A DNA stretch of 64,000 nucleotides from Neolentinus lepideus HHB14362 ss-1 (lineage: Eukaryota > Basidiomycota > Agaricomycetes > Gloeophyllales > Gloeophyllaceae). Numbering within the stretch: position 1 is the stretch's first letter; each line of letters begins with the position of its first letter. Shown one piece after another: positions 22,421-34,944 of the stretch. The stretch covers positions 142,254 to 206,253 of the forward strand of contig KV425572.1 of assembly GCA_001632425.1 (NCBI GenBank), given 5' to 3'. The notes under the pieces are model-generated. The model was given only the letters and a program-made list of their open reading frames with translations, was not told where the DNA came from and searched no databases. Made by a program: the position numbers and the translations under genes.

Positions 22421-24151
22421 CGACTGTGAAACGAAACCAGTACCTATTTTCGAAGACATTACTAAGATTTCAATCGAGTGTCACAAGGTGAATGAGTAAC
22501 GACGGTATTGTCCTGACGCTGGACACGTCTACGGAATATCAGTAGACCGGCGACCGGAGCGTCGAGAAACCTTCGACAAGGTAACCGCTCAGACGACGAC
22601 AATGAACAACTCAGCGCACGCGAACCACACGGTGCGTTGTTCTGGAATAACAACACCGTTGCCGTGGTGGACTTGACCAACACGCGTTCTATTATGGCCG
22701 ACGTGGAGGAAAGCCCCACAAAGTAACGGGACAACAGTTTCGTAGAGGGTGATAGTCACGAGAAAATGAAAACCAAGATTATCGCGTTCACGGAACGGGG
22801 TAGATTCCGAGGTCACGCTTCTTTGCTCCCTCAGCCTTTTCGACAGTCCACAGCACGTGGAGCGTCGCTAGCCACAGTAAAACAAGCAGTAAAAAGACAA
22901 GCCTTACCTTATCAGAGTATGTGTGAGTCGTTTGGCGGATTAAAGGTCCGCGACGCTAAGCCGGGCAAAGGAGCATGGAGACAATTGTGCGGCAGCCTTA
23001 TACTGGCGGGCAAGAGAAAAACAAATGGATGAGACCCGTAGCGTCGCCGTGAAGGGGGGCATGTTCGAGAAGGATGGGGTGCTGTAATGGCACAGTAGTG
23101 AATGATATAGAAAAGACACGGCTGTATAAGTGACAGCAGCAGGTCACGACACGCTTCGAACGAGAATGGAGACATGCCGCCGGAGAACAACGATTGCTCG
23201 TGAAGAACAGGCATGGAAATTGGATGGTTCCAAGTCGGCGACGGTGGAACGGAAGTCACAGAAGGAAGGCGGTAGGAACAAGAAATGGCAATACGTCGGA
23301 TACAATGTCGCGCGCAGAGCAGAATGGATGGACCGGTTTGACCACGATAGGCAGGCTTTGTATTCGGCGAACAACCAGGACCTCGACAACTGTTGATATC
23401 CTATTGTTAGCTGTGCGAGTTCCAGCATGCATGGCAGTAGGTGAATGGACAGAAATTGTTGCCATTGAATATTACACGAGGACGCGAGACAAAGAGGTGA
23501 GTGGCACTGAGTGCAGACAATAAACCGGCCGTTGCCGATGGTGGCTGAGGTCCCTTCATTTACGTTTGTGGCGCAAACTTGTTCTCAGTTACTGATCAAC
23601 AGGGCCCTGATTTCCATTTGGGAGATGCCACAGCGTTATTGTCCCGCAATGTCGCACAACGCCCACTTTTGTCCCGCCTCAGCTCTTAAGGCGATGCTCG
23701 AATCCTGTCCATCTTCACGACTTTAGAGCTAGTCTCGGGTTTCTGTCTCTCTCGTACGACCCGTCGACGTCTTATATATACGACTCTCTCGTCTCGGCCG
23801 GACATCACCTTCTGTATCTCTATTTCTCGAACTCTTTGCTGTTCTAGCGACTCGGATTGTATCAAACTAATTGCCTTGGAAGGACCCTCTGTCTGCATCA
23901 TAGTGGGTTCAATTCTGTTAATAACCCGGGCTTATGTGGCCGCTGACAGCGCCTCCATAATAGGTGTTTCTTGTTCTTGTAGCTATACATCCGGCGCATC
24001 ATTCTAAAGGCAAATACCCCGCATAGCCTCCCACTTTCCTTAATCTCACGCCCTTCCAAGCGTCTATCGTAAGTGCATCACCATATGCCTCGAGACGTGT
24101 TTGATCATCCCTATCTATCCTATAGCTACAGTCACATTTCACCTAATTCAA

Positions 24152-25552
24152 ATGTCCAAAGCCGTGCTCAACTCGTACGCGGTCCTGTCGAAGCAAGCGC
24201 CCCCTCAAAAGGTTGCGCCAACGCAGCCACTGCCTCCCCTACCCCACAGCCGTATCTCTCCGGTCTGGGACAGTTTTAGTGCTCGCCCTCGCTCGAGCAC
24301 ATTCTCCAATATCTCCGCGTGGGCCCTGAACATCCAGCCAGGCTCCCCCGCGCCCTTGTCGCCATCCGCGTCCAGCCCCCGCCGCCTCTCCGTTCCCTCC
24401 GTGCGCGTCTCGTCCGCATCGTTCCTGAATCTCCTCGACACCCCCAGCACCGCGCAGAAAGCCGCCTACAACACACCTGTCGTAGTCGAGTTCCCCACCT
24501 CCCCCAGGACAGCCGGCCTCCCGCAGAAGGATAAGGATCTCGTAGCGCTCTACGGCATCCCGGCGCCCCCGATGCCCAAGAAGAACGGCCGCGTCCTCAA
24601 CCGCGTGCGCTCCTGGTCCGTGTTTGGCCGGCCGAAGGCAGCTGCGGGCACCAAGCCCAAGGCCGACGCCACACTTACTGCGGCAGCCGAGATCGCGTCG
24701 CGCAAGAAGGAGGGATACAACAACAACAACAACAAGAACACCCGGCGTGCGCACGACCGCCCGCTTCCCCTCGCGGCGCAGCTCGAGCTCGCGCAGCTCA
24801 TGGACGGCGGGTCAATGGACCACCGGATAAAGGCACACATGAAAGAGCGCGCACGCGGGGAAGACGCTGGTGTGGGCGATGTGTGGCGCGACGGCGCGGG
24901 CGGGATCTGGCTAGACCAGGAGGAGGAGTGGGAGTACGCCCATCTGCTGGGTGGCGATGTTGGTGCAGGGACACGTGCGATGGGCGAGCCCGAGTGGGTC
25001 GACTTTGAAGCGTGCTCGCCTGTGGATGGCGGCGACAGCGAGGAGAGGAGGGGCAGCGTGTCGACGCAGTCGTCGGATCTCGACCCCGGCCACTTAATGC
25101 AGGTGCCCGACACCCTCGCCAACTTCGGTGGCAACGTCGTCTCTGCGGCTGCGCACAAGCCTGGCGCGTCCGTACGATCAGGCAGTCATCCGATCTCGCA
25201 GCAGACAACTCGTCCAGGGTCGAGTGGCATAACCCGTCCGGGGTCGAGCGGCTCTGTTCGGCGACGCCCCGCGCCGCTCGTCCTCCCCCCTCCCGCACCC
25301 TCGACCAAATCGCCGATAAACCCCGACCAGATCCGGCGGGACTTCCTCGAGAACTCCTTCCAGCCCGAGGTGAAATCGACTCCCCGTGCCCAGAAGAAAG
25401 TTCGCCGGGGGAGCCTCGCTGTCCTCCCGGGGTATACGAACGTCGCGGCTGCGTCTACTGAGACTTTCGCGAGCTCCGGCACGAGGAGAACTGTATTGAA
25501 AAAGCCGTCATTGTTGAATGTGTTCAAGGGTAGGAGAGACGCTAGTGCGTGA
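24152..25552 (+). CDS. Proline/serine-rich protein of unknown function
   Basis: Intronless 466-residue frame; the start MSKAVLNSYAVLSKQ is preferred over an upstream in-frame ATG at 24101 because the added residues look like untranslated sequence. I do not recognise a domain. The protein is basic and low-complexity: proline-rich N-terminus, a short hydrophobic motif (ALYGIPAPPMPKKN), VRSWSVFGRPK, an asparagine run encoded by an AAC repeat at about 24718-24735, and an acidic tryptophan-containing middle (IWLDQEEEWEYAHLL). A serine/arginine-rich section with a doubled unit (TRPGSSGITRPGSSG) follows, and the C-terminus ends TVLKKPSLLNVFKGRR. The GC-rich, strongly biased codons and the length of the frame argue that it is real. 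Likely a disordered regulatory or scaffold protein; that is inference. Confidence 0.7.
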   Translation: MSKAVLNSYAVLSKQAPPQKVAPTQPLPPLPHSRISPVWDSFSARPRSSTFSNISAWALNIQPGSPAPLSPSASSPRRLSVPSVRVSSASFLNLLDTPSTAQKAAYNTPVVVEFPTSPRTAGLPQKDKDLVALYGIPAPPMPKKNGRVLNRVRSWSVFGRPKAAAGTKPKADATLTAAAEIASRKKEGYNNNNNKNTRRAHDRPLPLAAQLELAQLMDGGSMDHRIKAHMKERARGEDAGVGDVWRDGAGGIWLDQEEEWEYAHLLGGDVGAGTRAMGEPEWVDFEACSPVDGGDSEERRGSVSTQSSDLDPGHLMQVPDTLANFGGNVVSAAAHKPGASVRSGSHPISQQTTRPGSSGITRPGSSGSVRRRPAPLVLPPPAPSTKSPINPDQIRRDFLENSFQPEVKSTPRAQKKVRRGSLAVLPGYTNVAAASTETFASSGTRRTVLKKPSLLNVFKGRRDASA

Positions 25553-26063
25553 AGTTATGTTATGCTATTCCAGAAAATCATGCTATGCTTGAAATCCGTT
25601 ACTGCTCTCATGTCTTGAGTCGCCTTATCCATTCCTGCTCATGTTCGGTTCGCCTTATCCCTACCCACTCTCATGTCTGATTCGCTCTTTCCATTCCTGC
25701 TCATGTCGCTTTCACCTTTTTCGCTCCTGCTCTCATTGTATCAGTACGCCATTTTTACTTTATCTACTACCCTAATAATCTGTAGCATTAACTGTTGTAG
25801 CGTATGTCCGACGCTTCGTGTTCACCTCTGTTTTACTTTGGCTCTTTTCCTGGCTGGCACCCCAATCTATACAACTATACAAGGATGCAATCCATATGAT
25901 ATATATGCGGGGCAGGCCCTTACGACTTTGATAAAGACACGGCGAGCGCTGTGCAGGCTGTGGCATTAGGTGGCGTGACTTTCCAAAGAGGGTAAAAGAA
26001 AAACAAAGACAAATAGCTGCAGAAAGATATGGATTTGGTTCTGACAAGCCAGAGGCCTTGCTA

Positions 26064-26139
26064 GGCTCGTGACCACCCTCTCGTAGCGCGATTGGGGCAG
26101 AATCACCAGCGATTGCACTGGAGGGGATGGTCACGAGCC
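26064..26139. mobile_element. Short inverted-repeat element (76 bp), copy 1
   Basis: Starts GGCTCGTGACCACCC and ends GGGATGGTCACGAGCC; the ends are inverted complements with one or two mismatches. The core carries GATTGGGGCAGAATC and GATTGCACTGG, also found in copy 2. Fits a MITE or a relic of one. Confidence 0.6.
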
Positions 26140-26632
26140 GAGTCGCAAGGTAACGTTCAATCCCTGAATTTGGGCTGCGTTGATTCTTGAACATCGTCGT
26201 GGAACTGTTCGAGATTAAGATTAGCGGTAATGATGCACCACCCTGAGTACATCGAACTCTGACGGATTTTGCTCTGTTCCAATAAGTATGTGTTCACGGT
26301 TCATCCGACGGTACCTGTGGTCCGAGCTGAGACACAGCACATGCCACATACAGATTTTTTTGAGGCGCAGTTTCAGCGCTCAGCGGTCATGTTGCCTTGA
26401 GCTTCTTGTAACATCGGTTGACTGGCGCTGGACCTCCGAGGACACTGCATTAAACGGGGTTTTCCGTCCTGGAATGGGAGTATGGGACATCTTCAGGCCT
26501 GCGCGCTTTCGACAGGAGTGCAAGCTCGCGCAAGGAATCTTGCCCGGTATCATATGACTAAGGGAGCGTATCAATGTCGAAGCTTCCTCCCGCGCGCTCG
26601 AGCTGAAATCCCTCTTGAAGTTCAAGCTCTTA

Positions 26633-26737
26633 GGCTCGTGACCATCCTGTCATACCGCCATTGGGGGCAGAGGCAGAATGTCGATAGACGTCCACGGTCG
26701 TACTGCCTTTGACTGCACTGGAAAGGATGGTCATGAG
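26633..26737. mobile_element. Short inverted-repeat element (105 bp), copy 2
   Basis: Starts GGCTCGTGACCATCC and ends GGATGGTCATGAG. Shares the core ATTGGGGGCAGA and GACTGCACTGGA with copy 1 but carries about 28 extra bases in the middle. It lies 0.5 kb from copy 1 in the same orientation. Confidence 0.6.
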
Positions 26738-27075
26738 TCTATGGATCTCTAGCTAACTTGGTCCTGAAACATACTGATCAATCAATCAAAGGGATAAGAA
26801 GATCGGGAAGATAAATCCAGCGGTTCTACTCGGTAGCCTGCAGGCGCTCGCAATTTAAAGTATCTATCATTGGATCGACTGTTTACTAGTAGAAGGCGCT
26901 GTACGGTCAAGGTCTCGAAATCTTCCTGCAGACGAAAGGATAAACCTCCATCGGACCTAAAAGAAGCATTCCGATTTCATCGCTATTATCTTTGAGACGC
27001 CCATCGTCAAATATAAATCCCATGGCTATGGCAGTCTAGATAGCATCCCCCTTTGTCTGAGCATCGACTTCCACC

Positions 27076-30000
27076 ATGGGCAGGACTGCAGGCCAGCGGC
27101 TCGGTGTCCCTACGAGAAGGTCCACAGAGGATGTCGGCAAATGGGAGCAGCAGAAAGACAAATTTGTAAGTTCGTCTGCGGACTCCCGATCGTAGCGCTC
27201 ACTAACCTGACTGCATGGGTAGAATTTGGTCGTGACAGAGGAAATGAAGGCTGCTTGGAAGCGCTGTGAGGACAAGGTGAACTGGATCATCAAAGACTGC
27301 ACGTGAGTAGATTAGTCACATCTCTGTTTGTATATTGATGTGACATCGGACTTGCCTTCCAGGAAAAGAAACAGATGTTTCCGGTGCGAGTTTTCCTGGA
27401 CACCAGATCAATCTGGCATTGCTCATCCGCACTTTATATGGCCTAGGGACAGGGAATTTGATCTCGAGGAAGACCGAGATATTTGTCTCTATGGTCTCGA
27501 GGTGGATCAAAAACTAGATCCGCTAGACGTCCTTCGTGTAACCGACATATTTCGCGACCATGGCTCTACTGGTATCAGGCTATTCAAGGAAGGTGCCACT
27601 GCAGAAGACCTTGTGCAGGGCGAGCTGGCGGACTGCTGGATTTTGTCTGCACTCGCTACGGTCTGCACCGCCAGTAGGGACTACAATTGGATAGAAAAGG
27701 AGATATGTGTGAAGGTAAGACGTTTTTATGACATAACGGGTGCAACTTCAACTTACCTCTGTTATCGAAGCATGATGTAGAGATCGGGGTGTACGGCTTC
27801 ATATTCTATCGTGACTGTGGATGGGTCGACATCGTTGTGGACGAGTACGTCGTCGTAATGAATATACTTATTGGTGATGCATCCCTGAATATTTACCTTC
27901 CGTCTAGCCTTCTCTTCGTTCATTCCACTCAGTACGAAAACCTACCCGATGAGGTAATGTATCTCGACGTGCATGCACGCTCGGTATTCATCTGTTTGTA
28001 GGAGAAGAAACGGTTCCGTAAAGACAAGAGGCAATATAATCAAATGGCTCGAAGTGGTTCGAAGGCTCTTTATTTCGCTTCCTCCCGCACCGAAGGAGAA
28101 GTATGGGTGTACGTTCTCTCTTTCCCTTCAAAATTCAATTCCTTAGTGGTGTCCCCAGACCTTTGATTGAGAAAGCCTTCGCCAAACTGTACGGCGACTA
28201 CTCGGCCATCAATTACGGGCACACATGGGATGCAGTAGAAAATCTAACTGGGTCAGTGGCGTCCTTCGATACTTGCCGCATCCGCTGCTGATGTTTCTGG
28301 CCCAGGGGAGTCTCTAATTCCTTCCACCTCCACGACGTCTTGTCTAAAGATACATTTTGGGAAGACGAGCTGTCGAAGATGGTCAATACCGCCATCATTG
28401 ATCGTGTCTTCAGCTGTGATATCAGAGAGATCGAAGGAGGTGAAGTACAGGGCCTGCGCACCAGTACGCTGACATACATCTCGGGTTTCTGGATATCTGG
28501 TCTAACCTAACATTCCAAAGATCATGCATACTCAGTTATTAAAGCTATTGGGCATGTCGCTACAGGGAAGCGTTTCGTCAAGATGCGAAATCCCTGGGGA
28601 AAAGACGGAGAATGGAACGGGCCCTGGAGTGACGGATCTATAGAATGGACATCGAATTGGCCGTCACTTGAGATGGGCGAAGAAGTTCGCATACAACCGG
28701 AAGATCTAGAGCATACGTTCGGCAATGATGGTCAGTTCATTATGGAATGTACGTCAAAACCATAGTTTGATAGAGTAGACATACTTATCTGTCTGTTCAC
28801 TTGCAAGACGAAGACTTCATGTCTACATGGACAAACGTCGACAGAACTAGGTTATTCAACGACGAGTGGGTGTATAGCTCCCACTGGCTCAATGTCGCTA
28901 CCCGTCCTGAGTTTGGTGGGTTATATATATATATCTTATCCTGTCTGTCGCGCCCTGACTGGATGCCTAACAGCTGCATGGAGTCCGGGCGACGTGTCGT
29001 GTAAGTGAGTCCTCTTTTAATTCAATACTGTATGCTTATATCAGGCATACCAAGTTTCAATTATCGTCGCGAAGAAGACGCCCGCCGTAATCGTCTTATC
29101 GCGTCTAGATGATCGAGGCTTTCAGGAACTGTCAGGCTGTTACTCATGGTCACTCGACTTCGTGGTGTACCGTGAAGGCCCCGAGACGTACGAAGTTGGT
29201 AGATCCACACATGAAAGACTCTGGAGCCGCAGCGTCAATGTTGAATTGGACCTTGAGGAAGGAACATACATAGTTCATGTATGTCCTGGTTGTTTCACGG
29301 GCACGACTGCATCTGACCCAGACATAGGTGAGGCTTGATCGACGACATAGGGATGGAGATGAAGCAGACCAAGATGGCTACCGTAGGAACCAAGACAGAA
29401 GAAATAACGAGCCACTAGATGGATCATCTCATGCCGGAAACGTTTACTATACGAATCAACTCAAAAGAAAGATTGAGGCATTGGATGGATCATTTTATCC
29501 TGATGATGTGAAACGCAAACGTTTTATCACCTCGCTTTCGTATACGAAAGAGGTAGCTTTACGAAGAAATCAGTGGGACCGCAGGAAGTTGGAGAAGAAG
29601 TGGGCTGCCGCAATTGCTAGCAGGAGTCTGGCCTCTAGTACGTCCACTACGTAACCATTCCCTTGTGTTAGTGATTCATGTGACATTACCTTAGACTTCG
29701 ACTATAGGTGGGTTTGTGGCATGCTGGCCGGTATATGCTGATAATGAAGAAACTTCGACTAGTTCACACCAGGAAATGATTCCCATCACCTACGACTTTC
29801 TGGCTGGACGTGATCTCCGTAAAATACAAACTGAGATCTTGAATGCTGAACGGGAGAGGGCAAATTCCTCCCCAGTGCATCTTGGGGCTCCACAACTCGA
29901 TGAGCTCACTGGCGAGCGAGTGGATAGAAGGACTAAAATCTTCAACGGCGATGGGTTTATTTGTGACCATTGCGGGGTGAGCTTGCATCATACCTTATTA

Positions 30001-30479
30001 CGCCTCTTTTACCTACTACGATCTCTCTATAGAATGAGGTTGGAGGTCCATTCTGGCACTGCTCTGTGTAAGTGGCATTCAAAATTTTCTATTCCACGAT
30101 CTCATCTCAGGAACCACCAGATGCGTAGAATTCGATATCTGTTCAAAATGTAAGGACAAAGGCCTCGAGTCCCACGGTGGTGGAACCCCGCACGCTCTTT
30201 GGTTTATACAAAACGAAGAGATCGCAAAAGCGCTGGAGCAACATGTGAGTAGTGTCCTTTCCTTCTTGCCAAAGTCATCATGCTGAGGGCTCTTAGATGT
30301 ATGGCGAAGGTACAGGTACACACCCGGAAGATCGAGAAGTTATAATAGGGTTGCGTGTTTACACGTATAAAGAGGCAAAACCCGAGATACATGGGTCGCT
30401 TCGGCAAGGCAGTCTTGTTCGCCTGGCCTTCAAGAAGAATGGTCATGCAAAGACTGGGCTCGGGATGAACGGAGCCTGA
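27076..30479 (+). CDS. Calpain-like cysteine protease with C-terminal ZZ-type zinc finger (copy A)
   Basis: Papain-fold intracellular protease. Nineteen exons: 27076-27165, 27223-27302, 27363-27383, 27447-27714, 27771-27844, 27908-27953, 28002-28108, 28159-28251, 28306-28463, 28521-28748, 28808-28915, 28974-29000, 29055-29278, 29328-29637, 29695-29707, 29763-29976, 30033-30067, 30121-30244, 30297-30479; about 800 residues. The catalytic triad is visible: Cys127 in GELADCWILSALATVC, His314 in NHAYSVIKA and Asn336 in KMRNPWG. A calpain-type beta-sandwich follows (PAVIVLSRLDDRGF; ELSGCYSWSLDFVVYREG). Near the C-terminus is a ZZ-like finger: CDHCG, FWHCSVCVEFDICSKC, then two histidines. Exon sizes match copies B and C. 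The 63-nt intron after the 21-nt exon is in frame and stop-free, so its retention cannot be excluded. Substrates and calcium dependence are unknown; no EF-hands are seen. Confidence 0.88.
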
Positions 30480-31295
30480 GGCCTCTCTAATCCTGGCATT
30501 ACAACTTCTTTCTCCTCTCGGCCGTGAAATTCGGAGCGTTATGCAGACTTATAAACATTTCAGTGGCATTACAATTCTCATGGACCTTGATGCCGGTGGC
30601 GAAGGATGAGTAGTGGGTCCTCTCAATTTCACTACAATGCTACTAGGTTTTCTTAGTCAGGAAAGAGGTTATACGTCAATATTGTGTGCCTCCGGATATG
30701 TAGGCGGCCCCCTTCTGAGGCAGGTATGGCACATAATGTTGCTTATGTCTTGAAACTATCTTGGAGGCTATGTAGATTCTAGTCACAGTTCCACAGCTTG
30801 CCAGCTCGCGCCTTCGCCCTCGACGCATCCGATGAAGCAGCGCTTGTCGACGGTCCTGTGCAATTGCTGTGTATGGCTGCATGGCAAGGCTTTGAAGTAG
30901 TGGATCGCATGTGACATCGCGGGCAGGCTATAGTCTCCAGAGCACTGGTGTCGAGTGCCGTCGTGGAAAGCGAACTTTTTGGCTCGGTAGATAGTCTACC
31001 AATCAGGGAACCTACTAACCCATGACAGATGCTATCTAGTGAGAGGATCAGTGACAAGTCACAGATTAGTTGTTGGTGTTCTCGTCTTGACTACGGCTGA
31101 TTCTCTTTTCCGACGTGCGATGCTGTACAATAGTGATGGGACTCCGGCTGCACGAAGATGCGATGTGACCGAATGAGCATGGAACCCGACTCCACGGTGT
31201 CAATGGTACACATAAGAACAGGTACGTTATATAAAGAGATGGCTGTAGTAGAGGCCTAGCTAAGACTTGGACCCCAGTGAGGTTTAGACCTTGCC
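30480..31295. other. Spacer between tandem calpain genes
   Basis: No gene seen; presumably the copy A terminator and the copy B promoter. Confidence 0.4.
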
Positions 31296-34200
31296 ATGCC
31301 AGCACCTGTGGCAGTTAATGGCTCGATTCGGAGGAGCGGCCGAGTGTCTCCCATTCAGACCAGAAGTAGGTCTTCGACGGCTGCCACATACGAATTCGAG
31401 CAGTGGAAGGAGAAATATGCGAGTCTTCTTCCTCGTCTTTTCAGCCCCAAACTCACTGGCACGGATGTCTTCTGTAGAACTTATGTGTGACGAAGGAGAT
31501 GAAGACAGCCTACGATAGATGCAAGGCGCGGGTAGAGCAGATTATTGAAGACTGCAGGTATGCAGTACTGTACTTCGACCATTGAATAATGATCTTATGT
31601 TCAAACAGAAATAGGAACCGACGTTTCCGGTAATCTCCGAAGCTGTACTTTTAGTCGGAAACGCCTCAACTCACGATGCATCATCTTCAGCGATTTAGAA
31701 TTCGACCTGGAGGAAGATCGTGATGCCTGTCTATACGGGCTCGAAAGGGATGCGACATGCCGGCCGCCAGATGTTCTCCGCGTAACAGATATATTCCGCC
31801 GCCCGGAGCCCGTCTTGTTCAAGGAAGGTGCCACTGCAGACGACCTCGTGCAAGGACAGCTGCAAGATTGTTGGTTTCTGGCCGCACTAGCTACAGTATG
31901 CACCGCCAGCAAAGACTCCAATTGGATCGAAGAGAAGATATGTGTCAAGGTAGATTTTCCGTCTTCAGCCGGCACTCAGGCTAAAGTCATCACTACAAGC
32001 ACGACGTGCAAGCTGGAGTCTACGGTTTCATATTCTATCGCGATAGTGGATGGGTTGATGTCATAGTTGATGAGTATGCATGGCCCTTGGTTATACTAAG
32101 GGCTGCCTAACCTATGCCTGCTGTCTTAGTTTGCTGTTCATCCATGCACCTAAGTATGAGAACTTGCAGGAGGAGGTAATGTTCAGACGTCTATTCGTCG
32201 TCTTGACTCTCACAAGATGCAGGAACAAAACAGGTTCCAAAGGGATAAGGATCAATATAATCAAGTGGCGCGAAGTGGTTCAAAGTCTCTCTATTTTGCT
32301 TCCTCCGGAACCGAGGGAGAGACATGGGTGTGCGTTCATTTTGCCCTCGAAACTGCAAGCTCTAAACATTACGCAGGCCTCTCATCGAGAAAGCCTTTGC
32401 GAAGCTCCATGGAGACTATGCAGCACTCAACTATGGATTCACCTGTGATGCAGTCGAGAGTCTAACTGGGTTAGTAACGCTGTTGAAACTCAACCGAAGA
32501 GTGTGACTCACAGTACGACCCCAGCGGAGTCTACAACTGTTTCCATTTACACGACATACTCGATAAAGATAAATTTTGGAAAGAGGAACTTATGAAACTG
32601 AGTGATGAAGTTAACAAAGATAAAGCTAAAAAAGATCGAGTGTTTAGCTGCCTCATCGCTAGTCCATCATGCGATGAGGATAAGTTAATGCTGGTCCGTG
32701 GTCTGAAGCCTGGTATGTGTGCGGTAAATCGTTTATCATCAACGCATCGTGTTAAAACGACCCATTTCAGAGCATGCGTATTCAATAATAGACGCCATAG
32801 AACACGCCAGTACGGGTAAGCGCTTTGTCAAGATTCGAAATCCTTGGGGGAGAGGAGGAGAGTGGAACGGGCCTTGGAGTGACGGATCAAGAGAATGGAC
32901 GACGAAGTGGCCTGTGCCCAACACAGAAGAGCAAGTCCACATCCGGGCGGAGGATCTGCACCATACATTTGGCGATGACGGTCAATTCATCATGGAATGT
33001 ACGTCCCATGTCTGCCTTAGGCCGGCCGAAAATCACAACATCACCAGACGATGATTTCATCACGACATGGTCGTATGTGGACCGAACCAAGTTGTTCAAT
33101 GATGAATGGGCTTACAGTTCTCACTGGCTCAACGTATCTACCCGTCCTTCACCTTGTGAGTTACTCATTTTCTTGAGTGGAAGTGAACTGATGTTCGCAC
33201 AGCTGCTTGGAGTCCGGGAGATGTATCGTGTGAGCGCGGGCATTGGTGTATAAATCTTCACGTCTAAACCAGCACCTACAGTTTCAATCACAATAGTCGA
33301 AGATACTCCAGCTGTGATTGTTTTATCACAACTTGACGACCGCGCGTTCCAAGAATTATCAGGGTGCTACAAGTGGTCTCTCGATTTTGTTGTGCATAAA
33401 CAAGGGCCTGGCAAGGAAGAGATTGGCAGATCCGTGCACGAAAGACTCTGGCGTCGCAGTATTAACCTTGAACTACAGAACCTTGCAAAGGGCACTTACA
33501 TCGTTCACGTACGTCTCTTTGATTCATCGCCACTCGTCTACCTAACGCAGAGGATAGGCAAGGTTGGATCGAAAACATAAGCAGGAAGCATACCAGGAGC
33601 TATATCATGACATCAAAGCTGGTGCGAACACTACGGTGAGGCCAGGAGCATTTTATGCAGATGCTGCAAGAGGCAAAGCCGTATCCATGTCGCGTCCATA
33701 TATCAAAGAAGCGGGTCTACGCAGGAAGGAATGGGATGAAAGGAAGCTTGCGAAGAAATGGGCGAAGGTCATAGCCAGCAAGAGCGTAGCATCCAGTAAG
33801 TTGACTACGAAGCCGTTTAATGTTAGCGGCTGATTCTGTTGGTGCCCAGACTTTGCGCCTCAGTGAGCGAGCAGCCTTAACGTGCAATTATAAAAGCTAA
33901 AGCGGATTTGATAGCCTATACGGAGAGTTAATCCCGATTGGCCATGACTTCCTCGCTGGACGTGATCTGCGTGAAATACAGGGCGACGTTTGGGACGATG
34001 AACAAGGGACATCCGAGCCGCCCCTATCAGCTGCTTCCGATACTACGGTTTTTCGACGCGTAGCAGGCAGCCCTGAGTCAGGACGCACGCGTGCGCCAAA
34101 TACTTCGCGAGAACAGAGTATGGCAATGTTCTCTGGTTTTGTGTGTGGTCATTGCGAGGTACATTATACCGTTTATTGCCAGCCTTCCAACCTTTGCTGA

Positions 34201-34702
34201 AACGGTTTTTTCAGAACACCGTCGGAGGACCATTCTGGCGCTGTGTCGAGTAACTGCGTCACTTCTTTGGCAGCTTTTTATTACTGAATATATGAATTGC
34301 TAGATGTGTATCGTTTGATATCTGCGACCGCTGCGCCCACAACTCCCAGCATACCCTTCTGCGCATTGAGACAGTTGAAGATGTGAAAGCACTCATGCAA
34401 GATGTACGTCAGTCATGTCTGTACTTTCACATATCGCTAAAGAGTATCAGGCATACGGCAAAGGCGCGCACCCAGAAGATTGCGAGATAACGATCGGTCT
34501 ACGCGTTTACACCCTAAAGGATGCCGAGCCTACAATTCGTGGATCACTTCGGCAAGGCCAGATACTCCGCGGTATTTTCAATCAGCAATCCTCGCAAAGC
34601 ACTGTACGCAAGGAAACAGTAAAGAGAAAGCGCACCCCAATCCCCAGCATAAACGAGCCAAAACCGAAGAGAAGAGCGACCAGGGCAAGCCTGAAACCTT
34701 GA
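31296..34702 (+). CDS. Calpain-like cysteine protease with C-terminal ZZ-type zinc finger (copy B)
   Basis: Tandem paralogue of copy A, about 824 residues in nineteen exons: 31296-31418, 31478-31557, 31609-31629, 31691-31949, 32000-32073, 32130-32175, 32223-32329, 32377-32469, 32525-32712, 32771-32998, 33048-33155, 33203-33229, 33282-33508, 33558-33795, 33850-33862, 33903-34158, 34215-34249, 34304-34403, 34451-34702. Catalytic Cys is in GQLQDCWFLAALATVC, His in EHAYSIIDA and Asn in KIRNPWG. The beta-sandwich region reads PAVIVLSQLDDRAF and SGCYKWSLDFVV. The ZZ finger reads CGHCE, FWRCVECVSFDICDRC. Several exons equal those of copy A exactly (80, 21, 74, 46, 107, 93, 228, 108, 27, 13 and 35 nt). 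Intron 1 seems to have a GC donor (AAATAT|GCGAGT). The C-terminus is lysine/arginine-rich (EPKPKRRATRASLKP), perhaps a nuclear targeting tail. No disabling change seen. Confidence 0.88.
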
Positions 34703-34944
34703 GTACCACGTATTTATCTCCTATTTTCTCGTCAAACCAGATGTCCATACTAAGTATTCTCTTGAATCTTGATAATATGGACATTCAAATATTCATGCTT
34801 TATGTGATTTGCTGTGCGGTCTTGTGCAACAGCTGTGTAAACGATTTCGGCGTATACTATGGAGGTTTCGGGGTCCGAGTTCTGAGTATGTACAACAGTC
34901 AAGCGATCACCTCTAATACCTCTCTTGTACCCGGACCACAATTA

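Larger units (their letters stand above)
20484..24151. other. Repeat-rich, gene-free stretch
   Basis: No complete gene found. It holds a duplicated unit of about 280 bp (20879-21440), a short possible gag-like frame near 22026, and only broken frames beyond. The last 300 bases before 24152 are the promoter of the next gene. Confidence 0.45.
25553..27075. other. Intergenic with small inverted-repeat elements and a degenerate tandem tract
   Basis: At 25600-25740 a degenerate tandem tract repeats phrases such as TTCGCCTTATCC and CATTCCTGCTCATGT. Two short elements with matching inverted ends follow at 26064 and 26633. No gene seen. Confidence 0.5.

Noticed and set aside
21602..23530. Full LTR retrotransposon with pol
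   Set aside because: No reverse transcriptase, integrase or protease motif could be read in any frame; only a weak gag-like start remains.
24550..25298. Long minus-strand frames opposite the Pro/Ser-rich gene
   Set aside because: Shadows caused by high GC and biased codons; the plus-strand frame is longer and ends plausibly.
27384..27446. Reading through the 63-nt intron of calpain A as coding
   Set aside because: It stays in frame, but copies B and C have an intron at the same point that splices the same 21-nt exon, so an intron is the better call.
29708..29762. An alternative exon of calpain A starting at 29708 (reading GFVACWPVYA)
   Set aside because: Using the 13-nt exon shared with copies B and C gives a consistent junction (NFDYSSHQEMIPI), so this stretch was taken as intron.
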